NCBI GenBank assembly: GCA_017999985.1
Contig: JAGNKU010000007.1
Location: 1 to 64,000 of the forward strand
Direction of reading: 5' to 3'
DNA: 64,000 bases
From: Phycisphaerae bacterium
Lineage (GTDB): Bacteria; Planctomycetota; Phycisphaerae; UBA1845; Fen-1342
This document shows positions 26,425 through 35,264 of the stretch, in pieces. The position numbers and the translations under genes are program-made. The notes beneath the pieces are model-generated. The model saw only the letters and a program-made list of their open reading frames with translations. It had not been told where the DNA came from and searched no databases. How positions within the stretch are numbered: position 1 is the first letter of the stretch; the number at the start of each line of letters is the position of its first letter.

Positions 26425-27357
26425 TTATCTCTGCGCCAGGCGAATCACTGGCGGCAGCTTGATCCGCGTGCCGGGCACAATCTTGTGCGGATCCAGCGCA
26501 CGATTCATTGCCGCGATCTCACGCCACCGCCGACCGTCCTTCAGGTACCGCTGCGCAATGCGCTCCAGCGTGTCGTTGCGCTGAATCGTATACCATCGCT
26601 CGCCGCCTGTCTTGGCCGGCGCTTCGGCCGTGACCCCCGGCCCCGCCGCCTCAGCCGTCGCGACCCCGGTCGAGTCCACGCCCGCCAGCACGCGCTGCAC
26701 CGCCGCCGGGTCTGGCAACACCAAGTCCTCGCCGGCCATGATCCTGCCGCCGCGCGCCCGCAGCTTCGGGTTCGCGTCGACCAGCAACGCCAGTAGCCGG
26801 CGGTCATCCGACTTGCACTCCCGCCGCACAATCCGAGTCAGGGTATCGCCCTTCGCGACGCGGTACACCCGCCCCGCCGGAGGCGCCGCCGCCACGGCCT
26901 CTTCCGTCGCCGGGTCAGCCGCTGCCGTTACGATCGGCTCCGTCGGCGTCGCCCCGGCAATCAGCACCACCTCGCCGGCCGGGGGAACCGCGTCGAGCTC
27001 CGCGGCGTCGGCCACCGCCACTCCCGAATCGTACACGAGCGGAGGCAGTTCCGGCTGCGGCGGGACCCGGACCGGGATCTCCGCGTGCGGTGCCAGCGCG
27101 ACCGCCTCTCCGGGCACCCGGTTCGCCGCAAGCTCGGCGTCCACCATGTTGCGGCGTGCCAACCGGCCGACGCGCGCCGCTCGCCAGTCGGCGTCCGCCG
27201 TCTCGGGCGCAACGCCCGACGCGGCCTCCGCCAGGGCTGTGGGCGCCAGCGGCGAGGGCACGTCGATCATCGGGGCCCCCACGCGCTGCACGACCCACGA
27301 CATGCCGCCAATGAACCCCATGCAGATCAGCAGGGCTGCCTTGACGTTCAGGGCCAT
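26425..27357 (-). CDS. Membrane-anchored protein with two LysM domains
   Basis: A 310-residue protein with an N-terminal membrane segment or uncleaved signal (ALNVKAALLICMGFIGGMSW), a long Ala/Pro/Val-rich spacer, and two C-terminal LysM-like modules: YRVAKGDTLTRIVRREC and YTIQRNDTLERIAQRYL. LysM binds GlcNAc-containing peptidoglycan. ATG 27357 has a near-perfect AAGGAGG 5 bases upstream. Its place inside the dcw cluster, between rsmH and ftsL, suggests a role at the division site or as an envelope anchor. No catalytic domain is visible. Confidence 0.85.
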   Translation of the reverse strand: MALNVKAALLICMGFIGGMSWVVQRVGAPMIDVPSPLAPTALAEAASGVAPETADADWRAARVGRLARRNMVDAELAANRVPGEAVALAPHAEIPVRVPPQPELPPLVYDSGVAVADAAELDAVPPAGEVVLIAGATPTEPIVTAAADPATEEAVAAAPPAGRVYRVAKGDTLTRIVRRECKSDDRRLLALLVDANPKLRARGGRIMAGEDLVLPDPAAVQRVLAGVDSTGVATAEAAGPGVTAEAPAKTGGERWYTIQRNDTLERIAQRYLKDGRRWREIAAMNRALDPHKIVPGTRIKLPPVIRLAQR

Positions 27358-27370
27358 CGCCGCCTCCTTG

Positions 27371-28285
27371 CTAGCTCTCATCCTGCAATCGCGCACCCAC
27401 ACGCAACTTCGCGCTGCGGCTGCGCGGGTTCCGCTCCCGTTCGGCCGGGTCGGCGATGACCGGCCGCCGGGTCAACTCTTCGAACGTACCGGCCACCTTA
27501 GCGGACCGCATGAACTGCTTCACCAGCCCGTCCTCGAGGCTGTGAAAGCTGATCACCGCCAGGCGACCGCCAGGCCGCACATGGGGCGTCACGCAACCCA
27601 GGAAACGGCGCAGGTTGTCCAACTCGCCGTTCACCGCGATGCGCAAGGCCTGAAACACCCGCGTCGCCGGATGAATCCTGCCGGCGCCGCCGGCCCCGGG
27701 CTGCGCCGCGGCCACGGCGCGCGCCAACGCCAGCGTCGTCGTGATGCGACCCTCGTGGCGGACCTGACAGATCCGCTTCGCGATCCGCCGGCTGTTGCCT
27801 TCCTGCGCGTTCTCGTAGAACAGGTCGGCCAGCTCGCGTTCCGGCAGGCGATTCACCAGGTCCAGGGCCCGCAGCTCCTGTTGCCGGTCAAAGCGCATGT
27901 CGAGCGGGCCGTCGCGGTCGAAGGAGAACCCGCGGGTCGCGTCTGCGAGCTGCGCCGAGTTGACTCCCAGGTCCACGAACACGTGATCCACCGCGTTGAG
28001 TCCCGCCTGCGCCAGCACAGCCGGAAAGTCCGCGAAATTGGCTTGCACGAGCGTGACGGCGCCTGGCGGTGCCTCCGCCAGGCGCGCCCGCGCCACGCTC
28101 AAGACCTCTTCATCCAGATCCAGGCCCAGGTAGCGCCCGCCAGGCATGATGTGTGGCAACAAGGCCACCGCGTGCCCCCCCTGCCCGACGGTGCCATCCA
28201 GGATGATCTGCCCAGCACGTGGTTCCAGCAGTCGCAACACGTGCTCGACGAGAACGGGTTGATGCTCGTACTGCGCACCTGCCAC
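27371..28285 (-). CDS. rsmH: 16S rRNA (cytosine-1402-N4)-methyltransferase
   Basis: A 304-residue enzyme with the MraW/RsmH signature EHQPVLVEHVLRLL at the start, SAM motif LDGTVGQGGHAVALL, and VDLGVNSAQLADATRGFSF in the middle. It methylates N4 of C1402 in 16S rRNA. GTG 28285 places the HQPVLVEH block 9 residues from the N-terminus, as in homologues; an in-frame ATG at 28375 would add 30 cysteine-containing residues not usual in the family. It ends 13 bp before the LysM gene. Confidence 0.92.
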   Translation of the reverse strand: MAGAQYEHQPVLVEHVLRLLEPRAGQIILDGTVGQGGHAVALLPHIMPGGRYLGLDLDEEVLSVARARLAEAPPGAVTLVQANFADFPAVLAQAGLNAVDHVFVDLGVNSAQLADATRGFSFDRDGPLDMRFDRQQELRALDLVNRLPERELADLFYENAQEGNSRRIAKRICQVRHEGRITTTLALARAVAAAQPGAGGAGRIHPATRVFQALRIAVNGELDNLRRFLGCVTPHVRPGGRLAVISFHSLEDGLVKQFMRSAKVAGTFEELTRRPVIADPAERERNPRSRSAKLRVGARLQDES

Positions 28286-28622
28286 GACGCACTTCCCGGT
28301 CGACGCGCCACGGCCGGACTGCGAGGCACAGGCACACTGAACATGGCATCTCACCGCCGCCGTCACGGCTTCCACTCGCTGCGGCCCCGCAGTGAGAATG
28401 CCGGTGCCCGCTCACCGTCCCTGGCTCGCGGGCAACCTGAATCGGACAGTCCTGCACGACTGCCCCGCGGATCGCGAGCGCTTCCCTGCGTGAACCCCGC
28501 TACCCACTGCGGGGCCTCTCGCGCATCCCACGTTCGTGAGGATTGCGGCGGGGACGGCGTGAGCATCCGCCGCCGCAATCCGCCCTCGCGAAACCCAACC
28601 GCGTCTATCGTAGGCCGGCGAC
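28286..28622. other. Long spacer between mraZ and rsmH
   Basis: These 337 bp are unusual, because mraZ and rsmH normally lie a few bases apart. No protein-like open frame is present. The notable content is the 12-bp perfect inverted repeat at 28540-28581. The remaining 250 bp upstream of rsmH could act as a leader or carry a second promoter, but I could not identify one with confidence. Confidence 0.5.
28540..28581 (-). terminator. Perfect 12-bp hairpin after mraZ
   Basis: GGATTGCGGCGG (28540-28551) and CCGCCGCAATCC (28570-28581) are exact reverse complements separated by 18 bases. The hairpin begins 42 bases after the mraZ stop codon on the minus strand. No T-run follows, so it is not a classical intrinsic terminator; it may attenuate transcription into rsmH, stabilise the mraZ transcript end, or be a protein site. 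Confidence 0.45.
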
Positions 28623-29120
28623 TCAGCCTGCCGCCGGCGTCGCTACCGGGTTCAGACCCGGTGCGAGCGTCTTCATCTCTTCGATCGCCTGCGCCCGCTT
28701 CTGCGGGTACTCGGGCCACATCTCGCCTTCGAACGCGTCGAATTCATCGCGCCGCCACAACTCGAGATGGTCACGTACCGCGATGAGCACAACGTCCTTC
28801 TCCAGACCCGCGCGCCTCAGCAGCCGCTCCGGGATGAGCACACGGCCCTGAGCATCCGGGTCGAGCAGCGCGCTCTGCGAATACTCGAACTGCCGGTAGG
28901 AAAACGCCGCCTCGGAGAGGCTATCATCGGCCGGCAGGTTCGCCCGCATACGCTCGTAATACTTCTCTGGGTAAAGCGCCAAGGTGCCACGTCGCCGACC
29001 AGGAACGACATAGAGCGAATGCCCGTCGCGCTCCCCGTCGAGCTTCTTCCGAATGACAAACGGAATGGACAGGCGATTTTTGTTGTCGATCGTGAGTTCA
29101 TGCGTCCCGGTGAGAAACAT
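28623..29120 (-). CDS. mraZ: MraZ, transcriptional regulator of the division cluster
   Basis: A 165-residue AbrB-fold DNA-binding protein. The two family repeats are visible: HELTIDNKNRLSIPFVIRK and DPDAQGRVLIPERLLRRAG, each with the DxxxR core. MraZ represses its own operon by binding repeated short boxes at its promoter. ATG 29120 gives the standard MFLTGTHELT start; ATG 29144 would add 8 residues. The C-terminal tail is slightly longer than usual. It heads the cell-wall cluster. Confidence 0.93.
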   Translation of the reverse strand: MFLTGTHELTIDNKNRLSIPFVIRKKLDGERDGHSLYVVPGRRRGTLALYPEKYYERMRANLPADDSLSEAAFSYRQFEYSQSALLDPDAQGRVLIPERLLRRAGLEKDVVLIAVRDHLELWRRDEFDAFEGEMWPEYPQKRAQAIEEMKTLAPGLNPVATPAAG

Positions 29121-29175
29121 GCCACCGCCGACCTGCCATGCCACCTATCACCACTTGGGCCATCAGAACAGGGAT

Positions 29176-29204
29176 AATATACCATCTGTCCCCACACGAT
29201 GCAA
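29176..29204 (-). promoter_or_regulatory. Sigma-70-type promoter for mraZ and the dcw operon
   Basis: On the minus strand TTGCAT (29204-29199) and TATATT (29181-29176) are separated by exactly 17 bases. The -10 box matches the consensus in five of six positions, the -35 in three. Transcription would start near 29169, about 50 bases before ATG 29120. In the leader two GTGG boxes lie 10 bases apart (29154-29151 and 29144-29141), which could be part of an MraZ binding array. Confidence 0.6.
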
Positions 29205-29369
29205 CCGTGAATCACGCATTTCCCCCAGTTTCTTCGCGATTTTCCTGGATGTTGCAGACGGAAAACCGCCTGCCGCCAGCGTCGCTAACCGCGCTCACAC
29301 TACGGATGGTACGCGAACCCTATCGCGCCCCCACCATCTGGCCCGAAACGTCTGAATCCCCCGCGCGAC

Positions 29370-29903
29370 TCAGTTCGCGCCCGTCTCCCGGCTAAGTTGC
29401 TCCCAGCTCGCGCGCACCAGGTGCAACCCATGCACGCAGTACTCAAACTGATCGCTGAGTTGGTGGAGCACCTCCGCCGGCGGCTGCTCTTCCGCCGCCG
29501 TCAGCTCGCTGGCGATGCCGTAGGAGCGCTTTCCCAGACGCAGGTAGGCTGCGAGCCGGTCCACGCCGCCCTGCCGCCGTGGCCGAAGGTTCTCCGGGTA
29601 GACGCCCGCCCAGAACAGGGTGAAGTCCCCGATGTACTTGTTGATGAGCCGGCGCCGGCGCAGCTCGTTCACCTCGGGGCCGAGGGCCGCGAGGGCTTCC
29701 ATCTGCGAGACGTCGCGAATGACTTCATCATCGACGGTGCGCAGGCGGTAGATGTGATCCACATGCACGAACTCGGCCAGGATCGCACCAAGGTAGTCCG
29801 TCACGGAAGGATCACAGATTCCCAGCTCGACCAGAAAGACCTGCTCGACCAGGCCGTCGAAGAGTCGCCGCAACGCCGTGTGAGGTTCTAGCTTCGGCAC
29901 CAT
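29370..29903 (-). CDS. Conserved-looking protein of unknown function
   Basis: A 177-residue soluble, mostly helical protein without signal peptide or membrane segments. It begins MVPKLEPHTALRRLFDGLVE and contains VTDYLGAILAEFVHVDHIY and DFTLFWAGVYPENLRPRR. ATG 29903 has AGGA 7 bases upstream; an upstream in-frame ATG at 30062 would add Arg/Pro-rich sequence that looks non-coding. It follows the PIN-TRAM gene on the same strand. I do not recognise a family or catalytic motif. Confidence 0.65.
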   Translation of the reverse strand: MVPKLEPHTALRRLFDGLVEQVFLVELGICDPSVTDYLGAILAEFVHVDHIYRLRTVDDEVIRDVSQMEALAALGPEVNELRRRRLINKYIGDFTLFWAGVYPENLRPRRQGGVDRLAAYLRLGKRSYGIASELTAAEEQPPAEVLHQLSDQFEYCVHGLHLVRASWEQLSRETGAN

Positions 29904-30038
29904 CACCCAATCCTGCCCGCCGGGCCCCGCTCGCCGCGCGGTCACCGGCGCTCCATTCAATCTTAGGGGGCCCTGACAACGTGCGCCGGCACGCCGCCCG
30001 GGCACACCTGCGCGCGGAGCCGTCATCAGAGAGAATCG

Positions 30039-30053
30039 GCCGCTCCGGGCGGC
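30039..30053 (-). terminator. Short hairpin after the PIN-TRAM gene
   Basis: On the minus strand GCCGC-CCGGA-GCGGC forms a 5-bp perfect stem with a 5-base loop, about 28 bases after the stop codon of the PIN-TRAM gene, followed by CGATTCTCTCT. The stem is short and the pyrimidine run is interrupted, so termination here is only possible. Confidence 0.25.
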
Positions 30054-30080
30054 AGCGTTCACAGAAAGACTCGAGACGCG

Positions 30081-31142
30081 TCACTGGCGTGGCCGAGGCC
30101 GTCGCGGCGGTGGCGGCATGCCCTCGGGACGTCCGAATATCATGCGCCCGGCGGAGGTCTGCAGCACGCTGGTCACGGTCAGCGTGACCTCCTCGTTGAT
30201 CTTGTCGCGCGCGTTTTCCGCCACGACCATCGTGCCGTCTTCGAGGTAGCCGACGCCCTGCCCCATTTCCTCGCCCGGCTTGATGATCCGCACGGTCATC
30301 GTCTCGCCCGGCATGACGACGGGCTTGAGCGCGTTGGCGAGATCGTTGATGTTGATCACGTCCACGCCGCGGATCTGGGCGATCTTGTTGAGGTTGTAGT
30401 CGTTCGTCACCACGCGGCCATCAACCTTCTTGGCCAGCGCAACCAGCTTCTGGTCGACGTCGCCGGCCTCCTCGATGCTGGGCAGCCGCGTGTCGGAGAT
30501 CCGAATCTCGATCTTGTCGTTGGTCTGCAGCTTGTTGAGCATGTCCAGCCCGCGGCGGCCGCGATTGCGTTTCAGCTTGTCCGCGCTGTCGGCGATGGCC
30601 TGGAGTTCCTGCAGCACGAACCGAGGGATGAACAGCGGCGAGTCGATGATCCGCGTGTCGCAGATGTCCGCGATGCGGCCGTCGATGATCACCGACGTGT
30701 CGAGGATCAGCGGCCGCGTGCCGCGCGTCTGCCGCGCGAACTCCACGTACGGAATCACAAATCGCACGTCATCCTTCGTCTGCAGGATGAAGCTGATCGT
30801 CAGGTAGCAGCAGATGATCCCGAGCATGAGCTTCACGCTGCCCACCAGCGGATCGTTCTCCAGCTCGCGGAAATAGACCTCGATCGCCAGGTCCAGGATC
30901 AGTCCCAGCCCGTACGCGAACACCATGCCCACGACCAGCCCCAGGAACGCCCCCGACAGCGCCGCCAACGACTTCCGCGGCAGAAACGCGTCGACGGCGA
31001 TCAGCACGATCGCGATGGCGAGGGTCCCGATCATCCACCACGGCGTCTGCGTGCCGAGGCTGGACGTGCCCTTGCCGGCCGCCAGCAGCGCGACGGCCCA
31101 GATCAGGACGACAAATACCGCGCGCAGAACCCAAATCACCAT
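30081..31142 (-). CDS. PIN-TRAM membrane protein (YacL-like putative RNase)
   Basis: A 353-residue protein with four N-terminal membrane segments (about residues 1-125), then a PIN nuclease domain beginning [20 protein letters not shown] with conserved acidic residues (Asp in LDTS, Glu in [10 protein letters not shown], Asp in [10 protein letters not shown]), and a C-terminal TRAM RNA-binding domain ([27 protein letters not shown]). This order matches the YacL family of membrane-tethered PIN/TRAM proteins. It probably cleaves or binds RNA at the membrane; the substrate is unknown. It is divergently transcribed from the TPR/peptidase-like gene. Confidence 0.88.
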   Translation of the reverse strand: MVIWVLRAVFVVLIWAVALLAAGKGTSSLGTQTPWWMIGTLAIAIVLIAVDAFLPRKSLAALSGAFLGLVVGMVFAYGLGLILDLAIEVYFRELENDPLVGSVKLMLGIICCYLTISFILQTKDDVRFVIPYVEFARQTRGTRPLILDTSVIIDGRIADICDTRIIDSPLFIPRFVLQELQAIADSADKLKRNRGRRGLDMLNKLQTNDKIEIRISDTRLPSIEEAGDVDQKLVALAKKVDGRVVTNDYNLNKIAQIRGVDVININDLANALKPVVMPGETMTVRIIKPGEEMGQGVGYLEDGTMVVAENARDKINEEVTLTVTSVLQTSAGRMIFGRPEGMPPPPRRPRPRQ

Positions 31143-31174
31143 TGGTCATTCCCTGTTCAAAAGGGCAGCGCCCG

Positions 31175-31180
31175 TATAAT
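31175..31180 (+). promoter_or_regulatory. Consensus -10 element upstream of the TPR/HExxH gene
   Basis: A perfect TATAAT lies 54 bases before ATG 31234 in the short divergent intergenic region. No good -35 is found at 16-18 bases; TGTTCA at 31154-31159 is 15 bases away and matches poorly. Transcription would start near 31187. Confidence 0.4.
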
Positions 31181-31233
31181 CCGAGACCACGAAGGCCGAC
31201 TGCCCACGGGCACGCGCCGGCCGGGATGAACAC

Positions 31234-33018
31234 ATGATCACGCTGCCAGACCATGCTGCCCGCTATTCTACGGCCCGCCGCCGCCGGCTCAAGCACGGGC
31301 TCCTCGTGGCGCTGGCGCTCATCACCGCCGCGCCGCCGGCCGCCATCGCCCAGGTCACACGCCCAGCCACGCGCCCAACCCTGAGGGACGAGCTGGCCGA
31401 GTTGCTGCGCACCGCGCGCCCCGACGCCGCGGTCCAGCGGGCCCAGGCGGCGCTCCGCGCCCGACCGACCGATCCCGCCATCCGCGCCGAGTACGTGGCG
31501 CTGCACCTCGGCCTGGCGCGGGAATGGATCGCCGGGCGACATTTCGCCGACGCCCTGGCCGCCCTCGAGGCCGTCCTCGCGCTGGACCCCCATCATGCTG
31601 AAGCCCAGCGTCTGCAGGTCGAACTGCGTACCGCGCGCCAACGCGCGTCCGACGAGATCGCCGTCGTTGACAACCTTCTCAGGCTGGAGCTGTTCGACGC
31701 GGCCCTCGACCGAATCAGCGAGACACAGGCCCTGCGACCGGATCTGGCGGACGAGCTGCGCGACGCCGAACGCACGGCGCGGCGCGGCGTCGCCGAGGAC
31801 CACTACCTGGCACGGAATTTCCAGGAGGCATTCGCGCTGTACGAGGATGTGCTGGCCACCGAGCCGGACTCCGGCGGGCGCATCCCGGCCCGCTGGGCGC
31901 TGTCCCTCGCGCTTACGCTGGGCGCCGCCGATTTCTCGCGGCCCGGCCACCCGGACGCCGCCGCCCGACTTTCAGCCCGCGCCGCCGACGTGTTGCGCGC
32001 CACCCGCGAGCCGGTTCTCGGGCACATTGTGAACGGCCTGCTGGCTCAGCGCGCCGGCCAGCTCGTGGACGCGGGGCGCTCTTACGCCGCAGGCCTCGGT
32101 CAGCCGTGGGACTTACCGCCGGTGGAGCAGCGCGCGGCCCGCGTGCAGGAATTGCGGCGCGCCGTGCTGGCCGAGGTTGAAAAACTGTACCGCGACACGC
32201 CCGTGGAACGCCGCGCGGGTTTCTGGACGGTCGCGCTGCCGGACACGTGGAAGCGGCGACAGACGCCGCACTTCAGCGTCGAAGCCCGGAACGATCTGGT
32301 CGCCGAGCGCGTCGCCGAAGCGGCTGAATATCACTTCGCGGGTCTGTGCGCGTGGCTGGGCCTCGAAACACCGGCGGTCTGGGAGCCGCGCTGCTTGCTG
32401 CGCGTGCACGCGACCCGGGCGGACCTGCTGGCTGCGACCGGCATGAGCGGCCCGACCTGCGCGGTCAGTCACACGCGCTTGCAGGGTGAGCAGGTGCAGC
32501 GACGCAGCCTGGACGTGTTCCAGGCCGATCCATGGCTGCTCAGCAGCACACTGCCGCATGAGTTGACGCATCTGCTCATTGCCGAAGCCTGCCGGCAAGC
32601 CGGTCCGCCACTGGTCATCGACGAGGGTCTCGCGCTGCAGGCCGAGCCGCCGGCCCGCCGCCTGATGTACCGGCTGCTGTTACCGACCACGCCGACCGAC
32701 CCGACCGTGTTGCTGTCCAACACGACTGTCCCCGTGGATACGGAGCGCTTTTACGCCGAGGCCGGCGTGCTGGCTGCGTGGCTGCTCGATGCGCTAGACG
32801 CCCGGCGGAATGCGGACGACCCACCCCTGGTGTCACTGCTGTTGCGAAGCGCTGCGCAAGCGCAGAACCCCGACTGGTGGCGGTCGTTCGGCTTCGACAG
32901 TGCGGCAGCAGCGGGTGCCGCCTGGCAGGCGTGGTCAGCCGCACAGCGCGACCCGCCCCGCATGCCGCTGATGATTCGCGCGGAACCCCCGGCAGACCGC
33001 CGCCGCCAACCTGAATAG
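31234..33018 (+). CDS. Secreted TPR protein with HExxH gluzincin-like domain
   Basis: A 594-residue exported protein: signal peptide (about residues 20-40, ending PPAAIAQ), TPR-like helical repeats (about 50-290, e.g. FADALAALEAVLALDPHHAEAQ), then a C-terminal domain of the peptidase MA type. The zinc-binding motif HELTH lies in TLPHELTHLLIAEAC, followed 20-25 residues later by the acidic IDEGLALQAEP, which would supply the third ligand and fits the gluzincin pattern. Probably an envelope peptidase or an inactive relative; no substrate can be named. The next gene starts 14 bp downstream, so they may be co-transcribed. Confidence 0.75.
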   Translation: MITLPDHAARYSTARRRRLKHGLLVALALITAAPPAAIAQVTRPATRPTLRDELAELLRTARPDAAVQRAQAALRARPTDPAIRAEYVALHLGLAREWIAGRHFADALAALEAVLALDPHHAEAQRLQVELRTARQRASDEIAVVDNLLRLELFDAALDRISETQALRPDLADELRDAERTARRGVAEDHYLARNFQEAFALYEDVLATEPDSGGRIPARWALSLALTLGAADFSRPGHPDAAARLSARAADVLRATREPVLGHIVNGLLAQRAGQLVDAGRSYAAGLGQPWDLPPVEQRAARVQELRRAVLAEVEKLYRDTPVERRAGFWTVALPDTWKRRQTPHFSVEARNDLVAERVAEAAEYHFAGLCAWLGLETPAVWEPRCLLRVHATRADLLAATGMSGPTCAVSHTRLQGEQVQRRSLDVFQADPWLLSSTLPHELTHLLIAEACRQAGPPLVIDEGLALQAEPPARRLMYRLLLPTTPTDPTVLLSNTTVPVDTERFYAEAGVLAAWLLDALDARRNADDPPLVSLLLRSAAQAQNPDWWRSFGFDSAAAAGAAWQAWSAAQRDPPRMPLMIRAEPPADRRRQPE

Positions 33019-33032
33019 ACTGAAGCTTGAGC

Positions 33033-33725
33033 ATGGCGACCGGACAGCAGATGGAAACAGAAGTGAAGCCCGACGGCCTGGATCGCGCAGCGCGACGCCG
33101 CCGGGTCGCCCTCGCCGCCATCCGCCACCTGCGCCGCGCGGACCCACGACTGGGACGGCTCATCGCGCGGATCGGACCGTACACGCCGATCATCACGCCC
33201 AACCCGTTCACGGCGTTGATCGGGTCGGTCGTGCAGCAACAAGTCTCCATGAGCGCGGCGGCGGCGATCTACACGCGTCTGCGCGGTCTGTGTCCCGGCG
33301 GACGACTGACGCCGGCGGCGGTGCTGCGCCGCGACGTGCCCGCGCTGCGGTCGGTCGGCCTGTCGCGCCAGAAGGCGGAGTATGTGCGCAACGTCGCCGA
33401 GGCCTTTGCGACCCGTACGTTGACTGCTGCGGCCTTGCGCCGCATGCCGGACGAGGAAGTCATCGCGGCCACGACACGCTTGAAAGGCATCGGGCGCTGG
33501 ACCGCGGAGATGCTGCTGATCTTCTGCCTCGAACGCCCCGACGTCTGGCCGGTGGACGATCTCGGGCTGCGCAAGGCGGTGCGCAATTTCACCGGGATGC
33601 AGGACGTGCCGAAGCCGGCCGCGCTGCAGTCGCTGGCTGACCCCTGGCGTCCGTATCGCAGCTATGCGACATGGTACTTGTGGCGCAGCCTCGAGGGCCC
33701 GCTGATGCCGGGCATCGCGCTGTAG
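33033..33725 (+). CDS. DNA-3-methyladenine glycosylase II family protein (AlkA-like)
   Basis: A 230-residue HhH-GPD base-excision glycosylase. Motifs: NPFTALIGSVVQQQVSMSAA, the helix-hairpin-helix LKGIGRWTAEMLLIF, and the catalytic aspartate in VWPVDDLGLRKA. It lacks the N-terminal domain of E. coli AlkA and resembles the shorter bacterial form that removes alkylated purines. ATG 33033 is preferred; a TTG at 33027 is also in frame. It begins shortly after the TPR/HExxH gene. Confidence 0.9.
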   Translation: MATGQQMETEVKPDGLDRAARRRRVALAAIRHLRRADPRLGRLIARIGPYTPIITPNPFTALIGSVVQQQVSMSAAAAIYTRLRGLCPGGRLTPAAVLRRDVPALRSVGLSRQKAEYVRNVAEAFATRTLTAAALRRMPDEEVIAATTRLKGIGRWTAEMLLIFCLERPDVWPVDDLGLRKAVRNFTGMQDVPKPAALQSLADPWRPYRSYATWYLWRSLEGPLMPGIAL

Positions 33726-33759
33726 CTTGTCCGGAGATGCGCCGCGGTCCGGAGCCGGA

Positions 33760-35223
33760 TCACCAGGAGAGGCCACCCCGCAACGGCTTCTTGCGTTCCT
33801 TCTTCTTCGGCGGCGGTGCGGTTTCGGGCGCGGCCGCTTCGCTTTCAGCCGGCGCCTCCCCGCCCGTGCCCTTCAGCGACAGCGAGATGCGGCGCTGTGC
33901 CGGATCCACGCTGAGCACGCGCACCTTGATGACCTGCCCGACGTCCACGACATCCTTGACGCTGCGCACGCGCTGGTCGGAGAGCTGCGAGATGTGCAGC
34001 AGCCCCTCGATGCCCTCTTCGAGCTGGACGAACGCGCCGAACTCCGTCAGGCGTGTAACCGCGCCGCTGACCACGGCTTCCGGCGCGTACCGCTCCGTTA
34101 CGCCGTTCCACGGATCCGAGCTCAAGGCCTTCAGGCTCAGGCTGATCTTGCGTTTCTCCGCGCTGACGGCCAGCACGGCCACGCGCACCAGGTCCCCGAC
34201 GTTCAAGACGTCCTTGGCGTGGTGGACGCGCTGCGTCCAGCTCAGTTCGCTGATCGGAATCAGGCCCTCGACGCCGGGAGCCAGCTCGACGAACGCGCCG
34301 AAATCCATCAGCTTCGTCACGCGGCCTTCCACCGTGTCGCCGGCGCGATACTGGCCCTCGACCAGCGACCAGGGATCGGTCGCGAGCTGCTTCATCCCCA
34401 GCGAGATGCGGTCCTTGACCAGATCGACCTTCAGGATCTTGACCTCGATCTCGTCGCCTTCCTTCAGCACGTCCGACGGGTGATTGACCCGGCTGTAACT
34501 CATGTCGCTGACGTGCAGCAGCCCGTCGATGCCGCCCAGGTCGACAAACGCGCCGAAATCAGCCAGGCGCCGAACCACGCCCTTGCGAACCTGCCCCTCG
34601 GCCAGTTGGAAGCGTAACTGTCGGCGTTCCTCCTCGCGCTCGCGCTCCAGGACGCGGCGCCGGCTCAGCACGACCTTCTTGCCGCGCCGGTCGATTTCGG
34701 TGACCTCGCACTCCAGCCAGTGGCCCATGAACGACGCGAAGTCCTCGTGGCGGACCAGGTCCACCTGGCTCATCGGCATGAAGCCGCGCAGCCCGTGCAC
34801 GCGCAACTCGAGCCCGCCGATGTTGCTGCCGGTGACCCGCCCCTTCACCACGTCGCCCACGCGCAACGACGCCAGGTCGGCCTGCGTCTTGGCCTCACGC
34901 AGCGAGAGCCGCATCAGCCCCGACTCGCGATCAAAGCCCTGCGGGACCAGGCTCAACACCTGCCCGACCTGCGGCGGCTCGTCCGGCTCGAACTCGTCCA
35001 GCGGCAGGACGCCCTCCGCCTTGCTGCCAATGTCCACGAATACGTCCGGGCCGTTGATGCTGAGCACCCGGCCTGGGATGCGGCCCTTTTCGTCCGCACT
35101 GGGCGTATGCGGCTGCGCGGCCGCCATCTGCCGCTCCAGGTCGTGGGCCGAGAGCCCGGCCACCTGGTCGGCGATCTCGCGATTCAACTGAGCTTCGTCC
35201 AAGCTGAAGGGGTCCGTAGACAC
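33760..35223 (-). CDS. 30S ribosomal protein S1-like RNA-binding protein
   Basis: A 487-residue protein with five S1 repeats in a row: GRIPGRVLSINGPDVFVDIG, GDVVKGRVTGSNIGGLELRV, GQVRKGVVRRLADFGAFVDL, GDTVEGRVTKLMDFGAFVEL and VSGAVTRLTEFGAFVQLEEG. The first two are less canonical, as in ribosomal S1, where they bind the ribosome, while the later ones bind mRNA. The tail is Ala/Glu-rich then Lys-rich. The start is GTG 35223; there is no suitable ATG before residue 30 of this form. A promoter candidate lies at 35265-35292. It probably serves as S1 for translation initiation. Confidence 0.85.
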   Translation of the reverse strand: MSTDPFSLDEAQLNREIADQVAGLSAHDLERQMAAAQPHTPSADEKGRIPGRVLSINGPDVFVDIGSKAEGVLPLDEFEPDEPPQVGQVLSLVPQGFDRESGLMRLSLREAKTQADLASLRVGDVVKGRVTGSNIGGLELRVHGLRGFMPMSQVDLVRHEDFASFMGHWLECEVTEIDRRGKKVVLSRRRVLEREREEERRQLRFQLAEGQVRKGVVRRLADFGAFVDLGGIDGLLHVSDMSYSRVNHPSDVLKEGDEIEVKILKVDLVKDRISLGMKQLATDPWSLVEGQYRAGDTVEGRVTKLMDFGAFVELAPGVEGLIPISELSWTQRVHHAKDVLNVGDLVRVAVLAVSAEKRKISLSLKALSSDPWNGVTERYAPEAVVSGAVTRLTEFGAFVQLEEGIEGLLHISQLSDQRVRSVKDVVDVGQVIKVRVLSVDPAQRRISLSLKGTGGEAPAESEAAAPETAPPPKKKERKKPLRGGLSW

Positions 35224-35264
35224 TGCGTCACCGTTGTCACATCCCGCTGTTGCTAGAAACGTGC

